Virus record (IMG/VR): IMGVR_UViG_3300025759_000727
Span: 1 to 23,374 of that record
Length of the DNA stretch: 23,374 nt
Direction: 5' to 3' (one strand)
From: a virus
The position numbers and the translations under genes were made by a program. This document shows, piece after piece, positions 1-7,664 of this stretch; position 1 is the stretch's first letter, and every line of letters starts with the position of its first letter. The notes under the pieces were generated by a model. That model did no database searches, had not been told where the DNA came from, and saw only the letters and a list, made by a program, of their open reading frames with translations.

Positions 1-11
1 GAATTGTAATA

Positions 12-278
12 ATGCCAAAAGAAAAAGACCCTAGATTAAAACGTGCTGGTGTAGAGGGCTTCAATAAACCAAGACGTACTCCCAAGCACAAAACCAAATC
101 ACACGTTGTTGTGGCAAAAGAAGGTGACAAGGTGAAAACAATACGATTTGGTCAACAGGGTGTATCAGGTGACAAAGGTGATACAGCAAGATCAAGAAGC
201 TTTAAAAAAAGACACGCCAGTAATATAGCTAAAGGCAAAATGTCAGCAGCATATTGGGCTAACAGGGTTAAGTGGTAG
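12..278 (+). CDS. Small basic conserved phage protein
   Basis: An 88-residue, strongly basic protein. The N-terminal 40 residues are Lys/Arg-rich and probably disordered. The C-terminal half carries an FGQQGV motif (residues 46-51), RSFKKRH (62-68) and an aromatic end, YWANRVKW (81-88). This layout (RFG-x-n, R-SF-RH, YW-x-W) recurs in small proteins of many tailed phages. I know the family as conserved but without an established function. The basic character would suit nucleic-acid contact, which is inference only. The ATG follows a TAA at 7-9 that may be the end of the preceding gene. Its stop codon overlaps the GTG start region of the next gene, so the two are probably translationally coupled. 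Confidence 0.8.
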   Translation: MPKEKDPRLKRAGVEGFNKPRRTPKHKTKSHVVVAKEGDKVKTIRFGQQGVSGDKGDTARSRSFKKRHASNIAKGKMSAAYWANRVKW

Positions 279-1975
279 TGGCTGAAAGTATTTTTGATTT
301 CTTTACAAGGGAAGCTGGGCAGAAAAGGCGCAGAGCATTAGATGATGCAGTCGGTGGTTTATTAGAGTATTTAACACCACCAAACCTACGTCCAGCAGCA
401 GAATTTGCAGCACAAGTAAATCCAATACAAGGTATGTCAGATAGCATGGCGGCAAGTGGCGTTGTGTTTGACCCAGAGCAAACAGCAGAGGCTAGGAAAC
501 GTGCTGCGTTAGATATGGGCATGGAGATGGCATTTGCTCTTACCCCTGCTGCATTGGCTGCTAGAGGCTATCTCACACCTGTTCAGGGCGTTATGGAAGG
601 GCTGTTAGGTGGCTCACCAGCGCAAAAAGCAATTACAGACGATATAGTAGAAAGATTTACGCAACCTGGTGAAGTTCCTGTTATGGGCAGTGGTCTGGGT
701 GGCGCATATGAAATGATTGGTTCTGACTTGCGAAAAAATATGGGTAACGAGCCATCATCTAGAGAAATTACAGGTCAAAATTTTGAAGGTAAAGGCGCAA
801 ATTTTTCTAATATGAAAGGGCAACGATCTAGTATTATAGATGACCATTATAGTAGAGGTTTATTGTCAACAGAAATGACACCGCCAGTGCCAATAACTTA
901 CAATGATTTAGCTGGTAAAACTATTATGGGATTAGTGGGTGATCCGACAGCTAGAAAAACAGTTACGCAAATAGGGGATTTACGTTTGGAAAATCCAGTA
1001 GACGTTCAAGCTGGTGCGGAATTTATGGATATTTACGGTTATGCATCTGCAAGGTCTGCAATGTCAGCGCAATTGCAAGAAGCTGCAAGCAGTGACGATG
1101 CGTTTTTTACTTTTCTAAATATGGCTGAAAAGTCAGGTGATTTTGCAAAGCATACAGGTGAAGCTGTTGGTGAAGCTTTTAGGGCTGCTATGACAAGTAA
1201 TAGTAACCCAATACTCCGTGACAAAATACCAATGATAAACGAAAAGATTAGAAAAATTGGCGTACCTAAAAGTGAAAAAGTTGTAGATAGTAACGGTAAC
1301 GAAATATTATTACCAAGTGGTAATCCAAAAACAAAAAACTATACGGTCTATCCGTTTGAAAATTTTAAATCTGTAGAAGACCCAAATTACATGGCAGAAT
1401 ATATTGCAAGTATTCCAACAGGATCAGAACGTGCAGCATTTATAAAAGGCTTAGATAAGGATGCATTACAAAAAGCTGGTGTGCCAAACATCGGTCAAAT
1501 TAGAGTTGCGTTGGCTAATCCAGATTTAATTGGTAGAGACTTTTTAAGTGCAGGGTATCGTGGATTTTTCCCAGATTATGATAAAGGATTAATGGATACG
1601 ACAGATGATATTCATAGAACTTATGACACATATGTAGAAAAAGTTGGGCCTTCATATACTTTAGATCAAGGCGGTGGCGGTGTGCCAGCTAATTTATTGT
1701 TTGTAGATAAAGCAGAAAAACAACGTGCAAAAGGCACTGGCGGTTTATTAGTTCCTACCTCACCTGATTATAAACAATACGAGATGTCACCAGAAGCATC
1801 TAAACAAATTATGGATGATCGTGCAGTAGAAATAGCTGATACATTTGTAGAAATAGAAAAAAGATTTGGTCGTGGTGCAGCATTGAGATATGGACATGAA
1901 CTTCTTTCAGGTGGCAGAATTAGTGGAAGTATGATAGATAGTGCTAGAAAAGCTAACGCACCAGGAATTTACTAG
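272..1975 (+). CDS. Large phage protein of unknown function, possibly an internal virion protein
   Basis: A protein of about 567 residues with a GTG start. A second GTG at 278 overlaps the previous stop as TAGTG and would give a protein starting MAESIFDFF; the AGGG at 264-267 lies 4 bases from the first and 10 from the second, so the start is unresolved. The N-terminal ~120 residues are Ala-rich and helical with a hydrophobic patch (about 85-105). The middle and C-terminal parts are soluble mixed sequence with no catalytic motif I recognise; a GGGGV loop lies near residue 470. The position just before the adaptor gene, with structural genes downstream, suggests a virion or head-associated protein. 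A polyvalent-protein fragment or a toxin-like ejected protein is an alternative. That it is a real gene is sure; its function is not known. Confidence 0.75.
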   Translation: MVVAESIFDFFTREAGQKRRRALDDAVGGLLEYLTPPNLRPAAEFAAQVNPIQGMSDSMAASGVVFDPEQTAEARKRAALDMGMEMAFALTPAALAARGYLTPVQGVMEGLLGGSPAQKAITDDIVERFTQPGEVPVMGSGLGGAYEMIGSDLRKNMGNEPSSREITGQNFEGKGANFSNMKGQRSSIIDDHYSRGLLSTEMTPPVPITYNDLAGKTIMGLVGDPTARKTVTQIGDLRLENPVDVQAGAEFMDIYGYASARSAMSAQLQEAASSDDAFFTFLNMAEKSGDFAKHTGEAVGEAFRAAMTSNSNPILRDKIPMINEKIRKIGVPKSEKVVDSNGNEILLPSGNPKTKNYTVYPFENFKSVEDPNYMAEYIASIPTGSERAAFIKGLDKDALQKAGVPNIGQIRVALANPDLIGRDFLSAGYRGFFPDYDKGLMDTTDDIHRTYDTYVEKVGPSYTLDQGGGGVPANLLFVDKAEKQRAKGTGGLLVPTSPDYKQYEMSPEASKQIMDDRAVEIADTFVEIEKRFGRGAALRYGHELLSGGRISGSMIDSARKANAPGIY

Positions 1976-1984
1976 GAGCTACTA

Positions 1985-2605
1985 ATGGCAATAACAACTT
2001 ACGCAGAGCTTAAAACAGCCGTAGCTAATTGGCTTAACCGCGATGATTTAACTGCTGTTATTCCTGATTTTATTTCACTAGCAGAAACAGATATAAACCG
2101 TAAATTAAGACATTACAAAATGATTGAACGTATGGATGCAACATTAGATAGTCGCTATGTGCAAGTTCCTAACGGTTGGTTAGAGACAATGCGGTTTAAT
2201 ATTACTAATTCTTCTACGGTAAAATTAGACTATATTGGACCTGAAGATATGCTGCAAAAACGTGAACAGAATAGTGATGCAGTAGGTGTTCCACAGTTTT
2301 ATTCTCAGATTGGTGATGCAATAGAAGTATTTCCTACACCGTCAGGTGAGTTTCCAATGCAGCTTGCTTTTTTTGAAAGAATACCATCACTGAGTGATAC
2401 CACGACATTTAACTGGTTATTACAAGATGAACCAGATTTGTATTTATATGGCACGTTGATGCAATCAGCACCATATTTATTAGATGATGCACGAACACAG
2501 ACTTGGGGCGCGTTATATACAAACGCTTTAAATTCTTTGCAAGTTGCATCAGATGACACACGTTATGGTGGTTCTGGTCGCAGAATTATCATATCTAGTT
2601 ATTAA
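1985..2605 (+). CDS. Head-tail adaptor protein (SU10-type phage adaptor)
   Basis: A 206-residue protein recognised from its start, TYAELKTAVANWLNRDDL, followed by a helix with an acidic-polar ISLAETDINRKLR segment. This is the usual opening of the SU10-like/podoviral adaptor family. The middle is beta-rich (VPNGWLETMRF; PQFYSQIGDAIEVFPTP), and a helical segment near the end (DLYLYGTLMQSAPYLLDD) is also typical. Adaptors of this family form a dodecameric ring between the portal and the tail nozzle, where fibers attach. The start is supported by GGAG five bases before the ATG. The nozzle partner is at 9089 and the portal at 16080, so the fiber block separates components that touch in the particle. 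Confidence 0.85.
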   Translation: MAITTYAELKTAVANWLNRDDLTAVIPDFISLAETDINRKLRHYKMIERMDATLDSRYVQVPNGWLETMRFNITNSSTVKLDYIGPEDMLQKREQNSDAVGVPQFYSQIGDAIEVFPTPSGEFPMQLAFFERIPSLSDTTTFNWLLQDEPDLYLYGTLMQSAPYLLDDARTQTWGALYTNALNSLQVASDDTRYGGSGRRIIISSY

Positions 2606-2618
2606 TATAAAAATGGTG

Positions 2619-2624
2619 TATAAT
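2619..2624 (+). promoter_or_regulatory. Candidate -10 promoter element before the fiber block
   Basis: A perfect TATAAT lies in the 48-base gap between the adaptor and the first fiber gene, one of the longest gaps in the window. The expected start of transcription would fall about 20 bases before the ATG at 2654, leaving room for the AAGGGA ribosome site at 2640-2645. The -35 region about 17 bases upstream matches TTGACA poorly (TAGTTA), so this would be a weak or activator-dependent promoter, or chance in AT-rich DNA. Confidence 0.3.
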
Positions 2625-2653
2625 GCACAAAGATTGATTTAAGGGAAAGCCAT

Positions 2654-3040
2654 ATGTCTTTTACAAATACTTTTGAAACCCATGTTTTAAATTATGTTTT
2701 TACTGCCACCAGTGTAACACGCCCTACAGCTTGGTATGTTGGTTTATTTACTGCTGATCCAACAGATAGCGGTTCTACAGCAAATGAAATATCAGGTAAC
2801 GGTTACGCAAGAACAGCGGTAGCTTTTAGCGTATCTAATGATTTAGCAACTAACTCAGGGGCGGTAGAGTTTCCAGCAGCATCAGGCGGCAATTGGGGAA
2901 CAATAACACACATGGCGGTAATGACTGCTTCCAGTGGTGGTACAATGATTGTTCATAGTGCTTTAACAGTTGCAAAAGCAATTAATGACGGTGATGTTTT
3001 CCGCATACCAACAGGTGACTTAGACATTACGTTAGCCTAA
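2654..3040 (+). CDS. Tail-fiber-associated structural protein
   Basis: A 128-residue protein of a pattern common in phage tail regions: an N-terminal amphipathic stretch (LNYVFTAT), then WYVGLFTADPTD, a SGNGYART loop, FPAASGG-WGTITHMAV, and a closing GDVFRIPTGDLDITL. It is beta-rich and lacks catalytic motifs. Members of this family are usually annotated as putative tail fiber proteins; I am not aware of a structure-based role for this branch. The ribosome site AAGGGA lies eight bases before the ATG. The stop codon shares its last base with the next gene's ATG (TAATG), indicating coupled translation. It opens the fiber block and may be the part that anchors fibers. Confidence 0.7.
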   Translation: MSFTNTFETHVLNYVFTATSVTRPTAWYVGLFTADPTDSGSTANEISGNGYARTAVAFSVSNDLATNSGAVEFPAASGGNWGTITHMAVMTASSGGTMIVHSALTVAKAINDGDVFRIPTGDLDITLA

Positions 3041-3825
3041 TGACTGTTTACCGCGCTAATTACGGTGATGCTTTATATGGTCAGGATACTTACGGTTTAT
3101 CTGGCTCTGTAATTGACGCAGCAGCAAGTATTACACCAATTTGCTCTGTAACAGCAACAGCGGTTAAAGTATTTCAAGGTGCATCTACGGCAACTACAGC
3201 GTGTTCTGTCACAGCTTCTTTGCAACAGGTTAAGTCAGGCGCTTCTACTGTAGCTTGTACGTCAAGTGTAACTGCAAATTCTGATACAATTATTGGTGGT
3301 GCTTCTGCCACAACGTGTACATCTGCCACAACTTCATCAGCAATTAAGGTAAGAACGGCTGCTGCTAATATTGTCTGTCAGGGCGTTGTTGTAACGGTTG
3401 CGGTAGAATATCCAGAAGTACCAGGTTTTAGACCAGGTTACGGTAAAAACACATATGGCTCATATATTTATGGTATTAACCACAGTGTAGAAGAGGGCGC
3501 TGCTGCAATTAACCTTGCTTGTAACGTCACAAGTGCTGGTATTCGCATTGCAGATGCAGCGTCAAATATCACCTTAACATCTACTATGACAGCTAACGGT
3601 GTCATAGATGTTGTGGGTCAGGCAAATATTGCACTATCATCTAGCGTAAATATAGAGTATAATCGCGTCAGATTAATGGCTGCTAGTTTAAACGTAGCTG
3701 CAACAGTAACGATTAAATCAAGGTATAAATGGTTAGATGCGCCAAATCCAACTACAACATGGACGGATGTATCAAACCCAAGTACAACTTGGACAGAAGC
3801 AGATTATTTAGAAAGGGCCGCATAA
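3040..3825 (+). CDS. Repeat-containing fiber-like protein (20-residue repeats)
   Basis: A 261-residue protein rich in Ala, Ser, Thr and Val. It has two blocks, each headed by a Tyr-Gly triplet motif: YG-x4-YG-x4-YG at residues 8-19 and a similar one at 134-145. After each header come repeats of exactly 20 residues with pattern AAxIxxxCxVTAxxxxVxxG: five after the first header (28-127) and four after the second (154-231). The tail has a short duplication, NPTTTWTDV / NPSTTWTEA. The strict period suggests a beta-solenoid or a stacked-strand fiber shaft, probably trimeric. Sequences of this style occur near fibers in other marine phage genomes, without known function as far as I know. The gene is coupled to its neighbours at both ends (TAATG start; the next ATG follows the stop directly). 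Confidence 0.7.
   Translation: MTVYRANYGDALYGQDTYGLSGSVIDAAASITPICSVTATAVKVFQGASTATTACSVTASLQQVKSGASTVACTSSVTANSDTIIGGASATTCTSATTSSAIKVRTAAANIVCQGVVVTVAVEYPEVPGFRPGYGKNTYGSYIYGINHSVEEGAAAINLACNVTSAGIRIADAASNITLTSTMTANGVIDVVGQANIALSSSVNIEYNRVRLMAASLNVAATVTIKSRYKWLDAPNPTTTWTDVSNPSTTWTEADYLERAA
3121..3732 (+). repeat. Nine in-frame 20-codon repeats in two blocks
   Basis: Protein-level repeats with a 60-base period lie inside the gene at 3040-3825. Units 1-5 are contiguous; a 26-codon spacer with a YG header follows; then come units 6-9 (the last slightly short). The conserved positions are the opening Ala-Ala/Ala-Ser, a Cys or small residue near position 6-8, V-T-A at 10-12 and a small residue at 20. 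The DNA copies are divergent, so this is an old protein repeat rather than a recent tandem DNA duplication. Confidence 0.7.
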
Positions 3826-4095
3826 ATGCCAGCATCAACAACTAATTATTCATGGAACTTACCTACCGTTGGCGGTGATGAAGATGCCTGGGGTGGTTTT
3901 TTAAATACAAATTGGACGAATTTGGACACGCTTTTAGGGGGTGTAACAAATACTGAGTTTGAAATTTTAGATGGCGCGACAGTGTCTACTGCTGAATTTA
4001 ATTATTTAGTTGGCACAACTAGCGCAATACAAACTCAGTTAAACGCTAAAGCATCAACTGGTAAGGCGATTGCTATGGCAATGGTGTTTGGATAA
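3826..4095 (+). CDS. Short tail-fiber protein (mini-fiber)
   Basis: An 89-residue protein with recognisable phage-fiber parts. The N-terminus has NYSWNLPTVGGDEDAWG and LNTNWTNLDTLLGG, a common opening of marine phage fibers. One ILDGATVSTAEFNYL unit followed by AIQTQLNAK is normally found in several tandem copies in longer fibers. The C-terminus, TGKAIAMAMVFG, is a common end module. The protein is therefore a minimal fiber with a single shaft unit, either complete in itself or a subunit assembled with the neighbours. No ribosome site is clear and the ATG directly follows the previous stop, so expression probably depends on re-initiation. Confidence 0.7.
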   Translation: MPASTTNYSWNLPTVGGDEDAWGGFLNTNWTNLDTLLGGVTNTEFEILDGATVSTAEFNYLVGTTSAIQTQLNAKASTGKAIAMAMVFG

Positions 4096-4109
4096 TATAG
4101 GAGTTTTTC

Positions 4110-4472
4110 ATGGCAAATCCAAATGTAGTCGCAGTAACTAGTATTTTAGCTCAAACAGTTTTAGATGCTGATGTTGCTGCAAGCGCAGTTAGTTTATTAA
4201 CGTGTGCATCAGATAAGTTATGTAAAATTAATTCATTAGTAATAGCTAACATAGATGGCACTAATTCTGCTGATATTTCAGTGTGGATTACACGATCTAG
4301 CGTTGATTATTACATAGCTAAAACAATCACAGTATCGGCTGATAGCACATTGCTACCCATAGATAAGAACATGGGGCTGTATTTAAATGAGGGTGACATA
4401 CTCAAGATACAAGCAAGTGCAGCAGGAGATCTATCTGCTGTTCTTTCATATGAAGAGATTGATGACGCTTAA
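4110..4472 (+). CDS. Small beta-rich structural protein near the fibers
   Basis: A 120-residue protein, beta-rich throughout, with conserved-looking segments LLTCASDKLCKINSLVIANIDG, ISVWITRS, YYIAKTITVSADSTLLPIDKNMGLYL and EGDILKIQASAAG. Proteins of this pattern are frequent in marine phage fiber regions and resemble small beta-sandwich decoration or fiber-attachment proteins. No enzyme motif is present. A good AGGAG site lies seven bases before the ATG. The fold is inferred from strand patterning and the role from position only. Confidence 0.65.
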   Translation: MANPNVVAVTSILAQTVLDADVAASAVSLLTCASDKLCKINSLVIANIDGTNSADISVWITRSSVDYYIAKTITVSADSTLLPIDKNMGLYLNEGDILKIQASAAGDLSAVLSYEEIDDA

Positions 4473-4486
4473 TAGAAAGTAGCTTA

Positions 4487-5935
4487 ATGAAAGCTTTCGG
4501 TAATATTGCAAAGGATGGTCAGGTCAGGGCAGTAGCTTCTGGTGCTTTGACTGATGGTAAAGCTGTTATTGTAAACTCTGATGGAACTGTGAGTGTTGTT
4601 GTTGAGACATCTTCTTCTGAAAATCTTGGTTCTGACGTTACTTTTAATGCTGCTAGTACATCTTTTGTAGCAAATGCATTTGATAGTACAAACAACAAAG
4701 TTGTTGTAGCGTACAGTGATGGTGGTAATAGCAGTTATGGACATGCTAGAGTTGGTACGGTAGACTCTTCAGATAATTCTATTTCTTTTGGCACAGAAGT
4801 TACTTTTATAAGTTCTGCTGTTCAGTATATTTCTGCTTGTTTTGACTCTGCAAACGGAAAAATAGTTATAGCTTACCAAGACATAAATGATAGTAATAAA
4901 GGTAAGGCTATTATAGGAACAGTAAGTGGAACTGATATATCTTTTGGCTCTTCGGTTGAATTTCAAACTGGAGAAACAACATGGATTAATGCTGTTTATG
5001 ATACTAGCACATCTAAAGTAGTTATAGTCTATAGAAACTCAAGTGGTACTGGTAAGGCCATAGTTGGAACAGTAAGCGGTACAAGTATTTCCTTTGGGTC
5101 TGCAGTAAGTACAGGACATGGTGCTCTTCAAGGAACGGCCGTCTATCACGCAGCAGCATCAAGAATTGTTGCAGCAGGAAAAGTAGACAACTCCACTGCT
5201 AATGCAGTGGTAGGGGCGGTAAGTGGTACAAGTATTAGCTTTGGAAGTGCAGTTGCATATGGAACATCTAGCGCACAAAAAAATAATAATAAAATTGGAT
5301 ATGACAGTGCCTCAGAAAAAGTAGTTGTATTTTATAGAGATGAGGGAGACAGTAGTGACGGAAAAGCTTCTGTAGGTACAGTGGACTCATCAGACAACTC
5401 CATCTCTTTTGCCACAGCAGTAACAGTTACCACAGACACAGTTGATATGGTTGGTGTACAAGGTTTTAGTTCAGGTGGTCAAATAATATTTTTATACTCT
5501 GATACGGACAACACTAAAGGGGATTTAAAAGTAGGAACAATTTCAGGGACAACTCTTTCTGTTGGCAGTGAATTAAATGTGCGTAATGGGGGTAATACAA
5601 ATTACTGGGGGCTTTGTGAAGATACTACTAATGACAGAATAGTGATTGCTTATGAGGGAGCTAGTAGTCATGGTATATCTAATGTTTACAATCCTGATTT
5701 TTCAATAACCAACATCACCTCAGAAAACTTCATAGGCTTCTCAGATGGTGCATTTGCAACCACTCAGAGTGCAGCAATAAACACAACTAACACAATAGAC
5801 AGAAACCAAAGCGGCCTCACAGCAGGGCAAACATATTTTGTGCAAGCAGATGGCACACTTGGAACAACAGCAGCTTCTCCCTCAGTAACAGCAGGAACTG
5901 CTATATCAGCTACGGAACTAATAGTGAAGGGTTAG
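4487..5935 (+). CDS. Seven-repeat beta-propeller-like fiber/adhesin, paralogue 1
   Basis: A 482-residue protein with three parts. The N-terminal module (1-48) carries AVASGALTDGKAVIVNSDGTV, a start seen in other phage fiber proteins. Seven repeats of 49-56 residues follow (about 49-102, 103-154, 155-204, 205-253, 254-309, 310-360, 361-405). Each has the pattern: Phe or Tyr-Asp-Ser-xx-x-Lys-hydrophobic-Val-hydrophobic-x-Tyr, a Gly-Lys-Ala strand, then VGTVSGTSISFG. The C-terminal module (409-482) has TSENFIGF, SGLTAGQTYFV and DGTLGTTAASPSV. Four strands per repeat and seven repeats fit a seven-bladed beta-propeller. The probable role is surface recognition, perhaps glycan binding; no catalytic residues are evident. 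The ribosome site is weak. Two more copies follow downstream. Confidence 0.7.
   Translation: MKAFGNIAKDGQVRAVASGALTDGKAVIVNSDGTVSVVVETSSSENLGSDVTFNAASTSFVANAFDSTNNKVVVAYSDGGNSSYGHARVGTVDSSDNSISFGTEVTFISSAVQYISACFDSANGKIVIAYQDINDSNKGKAIIGTVSGTDISFGSSVEFQTGETTWINAVYDTSTSKVVIVYRNSSGTGKAIVGTVSGTSISFGSAVSTGHGALQGTAVYHAAASRIVAAGKVDNSTANAVVGAVSGTSISFGSAVAYGTSSAQKNNNKIGYDSASEKVVVFYRDEGDSSDGKASVGTVDSSDNSISFATAVTVTTDTVDMVGVQGFSSGGQIIFLYSDTDNTKGDLKVGTISGTTLSVGSELNVRNGGNTNYWGLCEDTTNDRIVIAYEGASSHGISNVYNPDFSITNITSENFIGFSDGAFATTQSAAINTTNTIDRNQSGLTAGQTYFVQADGTLGTTAASPSVTAGTAISATELIVKG
4631..5701 (+). repeat. Seven ~50-codon repeats (propeller 1)
   Basis: In-frame protein repeats marked by recurrent SGTSISFG-type ends and FDS-xx-NKVVVAY-type centres. 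Units 1 and 5 have the longer VDSSDNSISF variant of the closing loop. Unit 4 is the most degenerate, with an Ala-rich centre. Unit 7 lacks the SGTSISFG end and runs directly into the C-terminal module. Confidence 0.7.
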
Positions 5936-5938
5936 ACA

Positions 5939-6202
5939 ATGAAAACTATCGTGGAAACATCAACTAAGTTAAGCAAGTATCTACTTGCAGATGACGTAGC
6001 AATTACAGCAACATCAGATAATATCACAGTAGGAGATCCTGCACAGTTTATTATCGCTGATCTAAACAGTGGCAACACGACTATTACTGAGAACGTGACC
6101 AACGCACCAAGCGATTGGACAGGCAACAAGTATTTCTTAGATGGCACAACTTGGTCAGCTAATCCTGATTGGGTAGACCCAGAAGCGGATGACGGAGAGT
6201 AA
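5939..6202 (+). CDS. Small conserved fiber-region protein
   Basis: An 87-residue acidic, beta-rich protein opening KTIVETSTKLSKYLL, with VGDPAQFIIADLNSGNT, ENVTNAPSDWTGNKYF and an acidic tail, DWVDPEADDGE. Proteins of this type occur beside fiber genes in marine phages, and I know of no demonstrated function. It lies three bases after paralogue 1 and five before paralogue 2. Co-expression with the propellers as a connector, chaperone or fiber subunit is plausible but inferred. The end of the previous gene (GAAGGG) supplies a modest ribosome site. Confidence 0.7.
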   Translation: MKTIVETSTKLSKYLLADDVAITATSDNITVGDPAQFIIADLNSGNTTITENVTNAPSDWTGNKYFLDGTTWSANPDWVDPEADDGE

Positions 6203-6207
6203 AAGCA

Positions 6208-7662
6208 ATGCGTATCATTGGTAATGATCCAAGCGTACCAAGACAGGAACACGCTGTAGCTAGTGGTACGTTGACGAATGGTTCAAGTGTTATTGTTAAT
6301 TCTGATGGGACTGTCAGTGTTGTTGCAGGGTCTGACACTACTTCTGGAACGGCTGTTCAGTTTGAATCTGGAAACATAAACAAACCAAGATCTGCTTATG
6401 ATACTACTAATAATAGAGTAGTTATAGCTTACGCAGACTTAGGTAATAGTTATTATGGAACGGCTGTGGTCGGAACAGTTTCTGGCACAAGTATTTCTTT
6501 TGGAACTCCTGCTGTATTTAATAGCGCCCAAAGCAACGGTAGTATGAGTATCGTCTTTGATGATAATGCAGGTAAAGTTGTAATTTCATATCAAGATGGT
6601 GGAACTAATCAGGGAGAGTCTGTGGTTGGCACAGTATCAGGAACTTCTATTAGTTTTGGGTCTACTGCTACTTTTTTAGGTAATGATTTTAATAATTTAG
6701 TCGCATCTTACGACAGTAATTTAAATAAAGTTTTACTTGTTTACAGAGATGGAAATACCTCAAATCGTGGGGCTGCTGTAGTCGGAACTGTGTCTGGTAC
6801 AACTATAAGTTTTGGAAGTCAGGCTCTTTTTACGGCAGATACCCCTGCAAGACCTAACGTGTGTTTTGACAGTAATGCTAACAAGTTTTTAATTGTTTAT
6901 GATGACGGCGGAGATAGTAATAAAGGAAAATCTGTTGTTGCTACAATTTCAGGCACGAGTGTTAGCTTTGGTAGTGAAGTTACTTTCCATGATGCAGGGA
7001 CAGATTGGATAGGAACATCTTTTGACAGTGATGAAAACAAAATATTAGTTGTTTATGAGGATACAGCAGATAGCAATAAAGGTAAGGCGGTTGTCGGAAC
7101 AATCTCAGGGACGAGTGTTAGCTATGGTTCTGAAGTAGAAATTGGAAACTCTTCTGCTACTCTGGCTGAGATTGGAGTAGTGTATGATACAAATTTAGAT
7201 GCTCATGTAATTACATTTCGTCCAGACTCATCAACACGGACACTTGAAACTATTGCTGCACAAGTATCAGGAACAACTGCAACATTCTCTAGTTCAGTTT
7301 CTTTAACAAATTCTGTATCAGATGAAATAGCTTTTCCAATATTTGATCCAGATACAAACAAAGTTATACTAGCATATCGTGATGAAAATGATAGCGGCAA
7401 AGGTAAAGCAATAGTTTTAAGTCCTGGGCTTGGCTCTAACATCACCTCAGAGAACTTTATAGGCATAGCTCGTAGTGGTGCAGCTTCTGGTGCAGGGGCT
7501 ATCATAGATACGCAAGGTGCAATAGCCGACAACTTGTCTGGGCTAACAGCAGGGCAAAGCTACTTTGTTCAGGGTGATGGCACACTAGGTACAACGGCTG
7601 CTAGTCCTAGCGTCTTTGCAGGGACGGCTGTGTCAGCAACTAAACTTATCGTGAAAGGTTAG
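6208..7662 (+). CDS. Seven-repeat beta-propeller-like fiber/adhesin, paralogue 2
   Basis: A 484-residue paralogue of the gene at 4487. The N-terminal module (1-46) carries AVASGTLTNGSSVIVNSDGTV. Seven repeats follow (about 47-99, 100-151, 152-203, 204-255, 256-307, 308-360, 361-406). The first five are very regular at 52 residues, with closing motif SGTSISFG or SGTSVSFG. Repeat 6 is divergent (centre AHVITFRPD, end SGTTATFS). The C-terminal module (411-484) has TSENFIGI, SGLTAGQSYFV and DGTLGTTAASPSV. The conserved frame with varied loops between the first strand and the FDS motif suggests a common scaffold carrying different binding surfaces. GGAG precedes the ATG inside the end of the 87-residue gene. 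Ligand unknown. Confidence 0.7.
   Translation: MRIIGNDPSVPRQEHAVASGTLTNGSSVIVNSDGTVSVVAGSDTTSGTAVQFESGNINKPRSAYDTTNNRVVIAYADLGNSYYGTAVVGTVSGTSISFGTPAVFNSAQSNGSMSIVFDDNAGKVVISYQDGGTNQGESVVGTVSGTSISFGSTATFLGNDFNNLVASYDSNLNKVLLVYRDGNTSNRGAAVVGTVSGTTISFGSQALFTADTPARPNVCFDSNANKFLIVYDDGGDSNKGKSVVATISGTSVSFGSEVTFHDAGTDWIGTSFDSDENKILVVYEDTADSNKGKAVVGTISGTSVSYGSEVEIGNSSATLAEIGVVYDTNLDAHVITFRPDSSTRTLETIAAQVSGTTATFSSSVSLTNSVSDEIAFPIFDPDTNKVILAYRDENDSGKGKAIVLSPGLGSNITSENFIGIARSGAASGAGAIIDTQGAIADNLSGLTAGQSYFVQGDGTLGTTAASPSVFAGTAVSATKLIVKG
6346..7425 (+). repeat. Seven ~52-codon repeats (propeller 2)
   Basis: The most regular of the three repeat arrays: repeats 1-5 are 52-53 residues each. Repeat ends read SGTSISFG, SGTSISFG, SGTTISFG, SGTSVSFG and SGTSVSYG, then a variant SGTTATFS. 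The seventh unit ends without the motif, as in the other two paralogues. Confidence 0.7.
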
Positions 7663-7664
7663 AC

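Noticed and set aside
5932-6252. Minus-strand open frame of 106 codons between propeller genes
   Set aside because: It lies opposite the well-supported 87-residue gene and has no ribosome site; all other genes are on the + strand.
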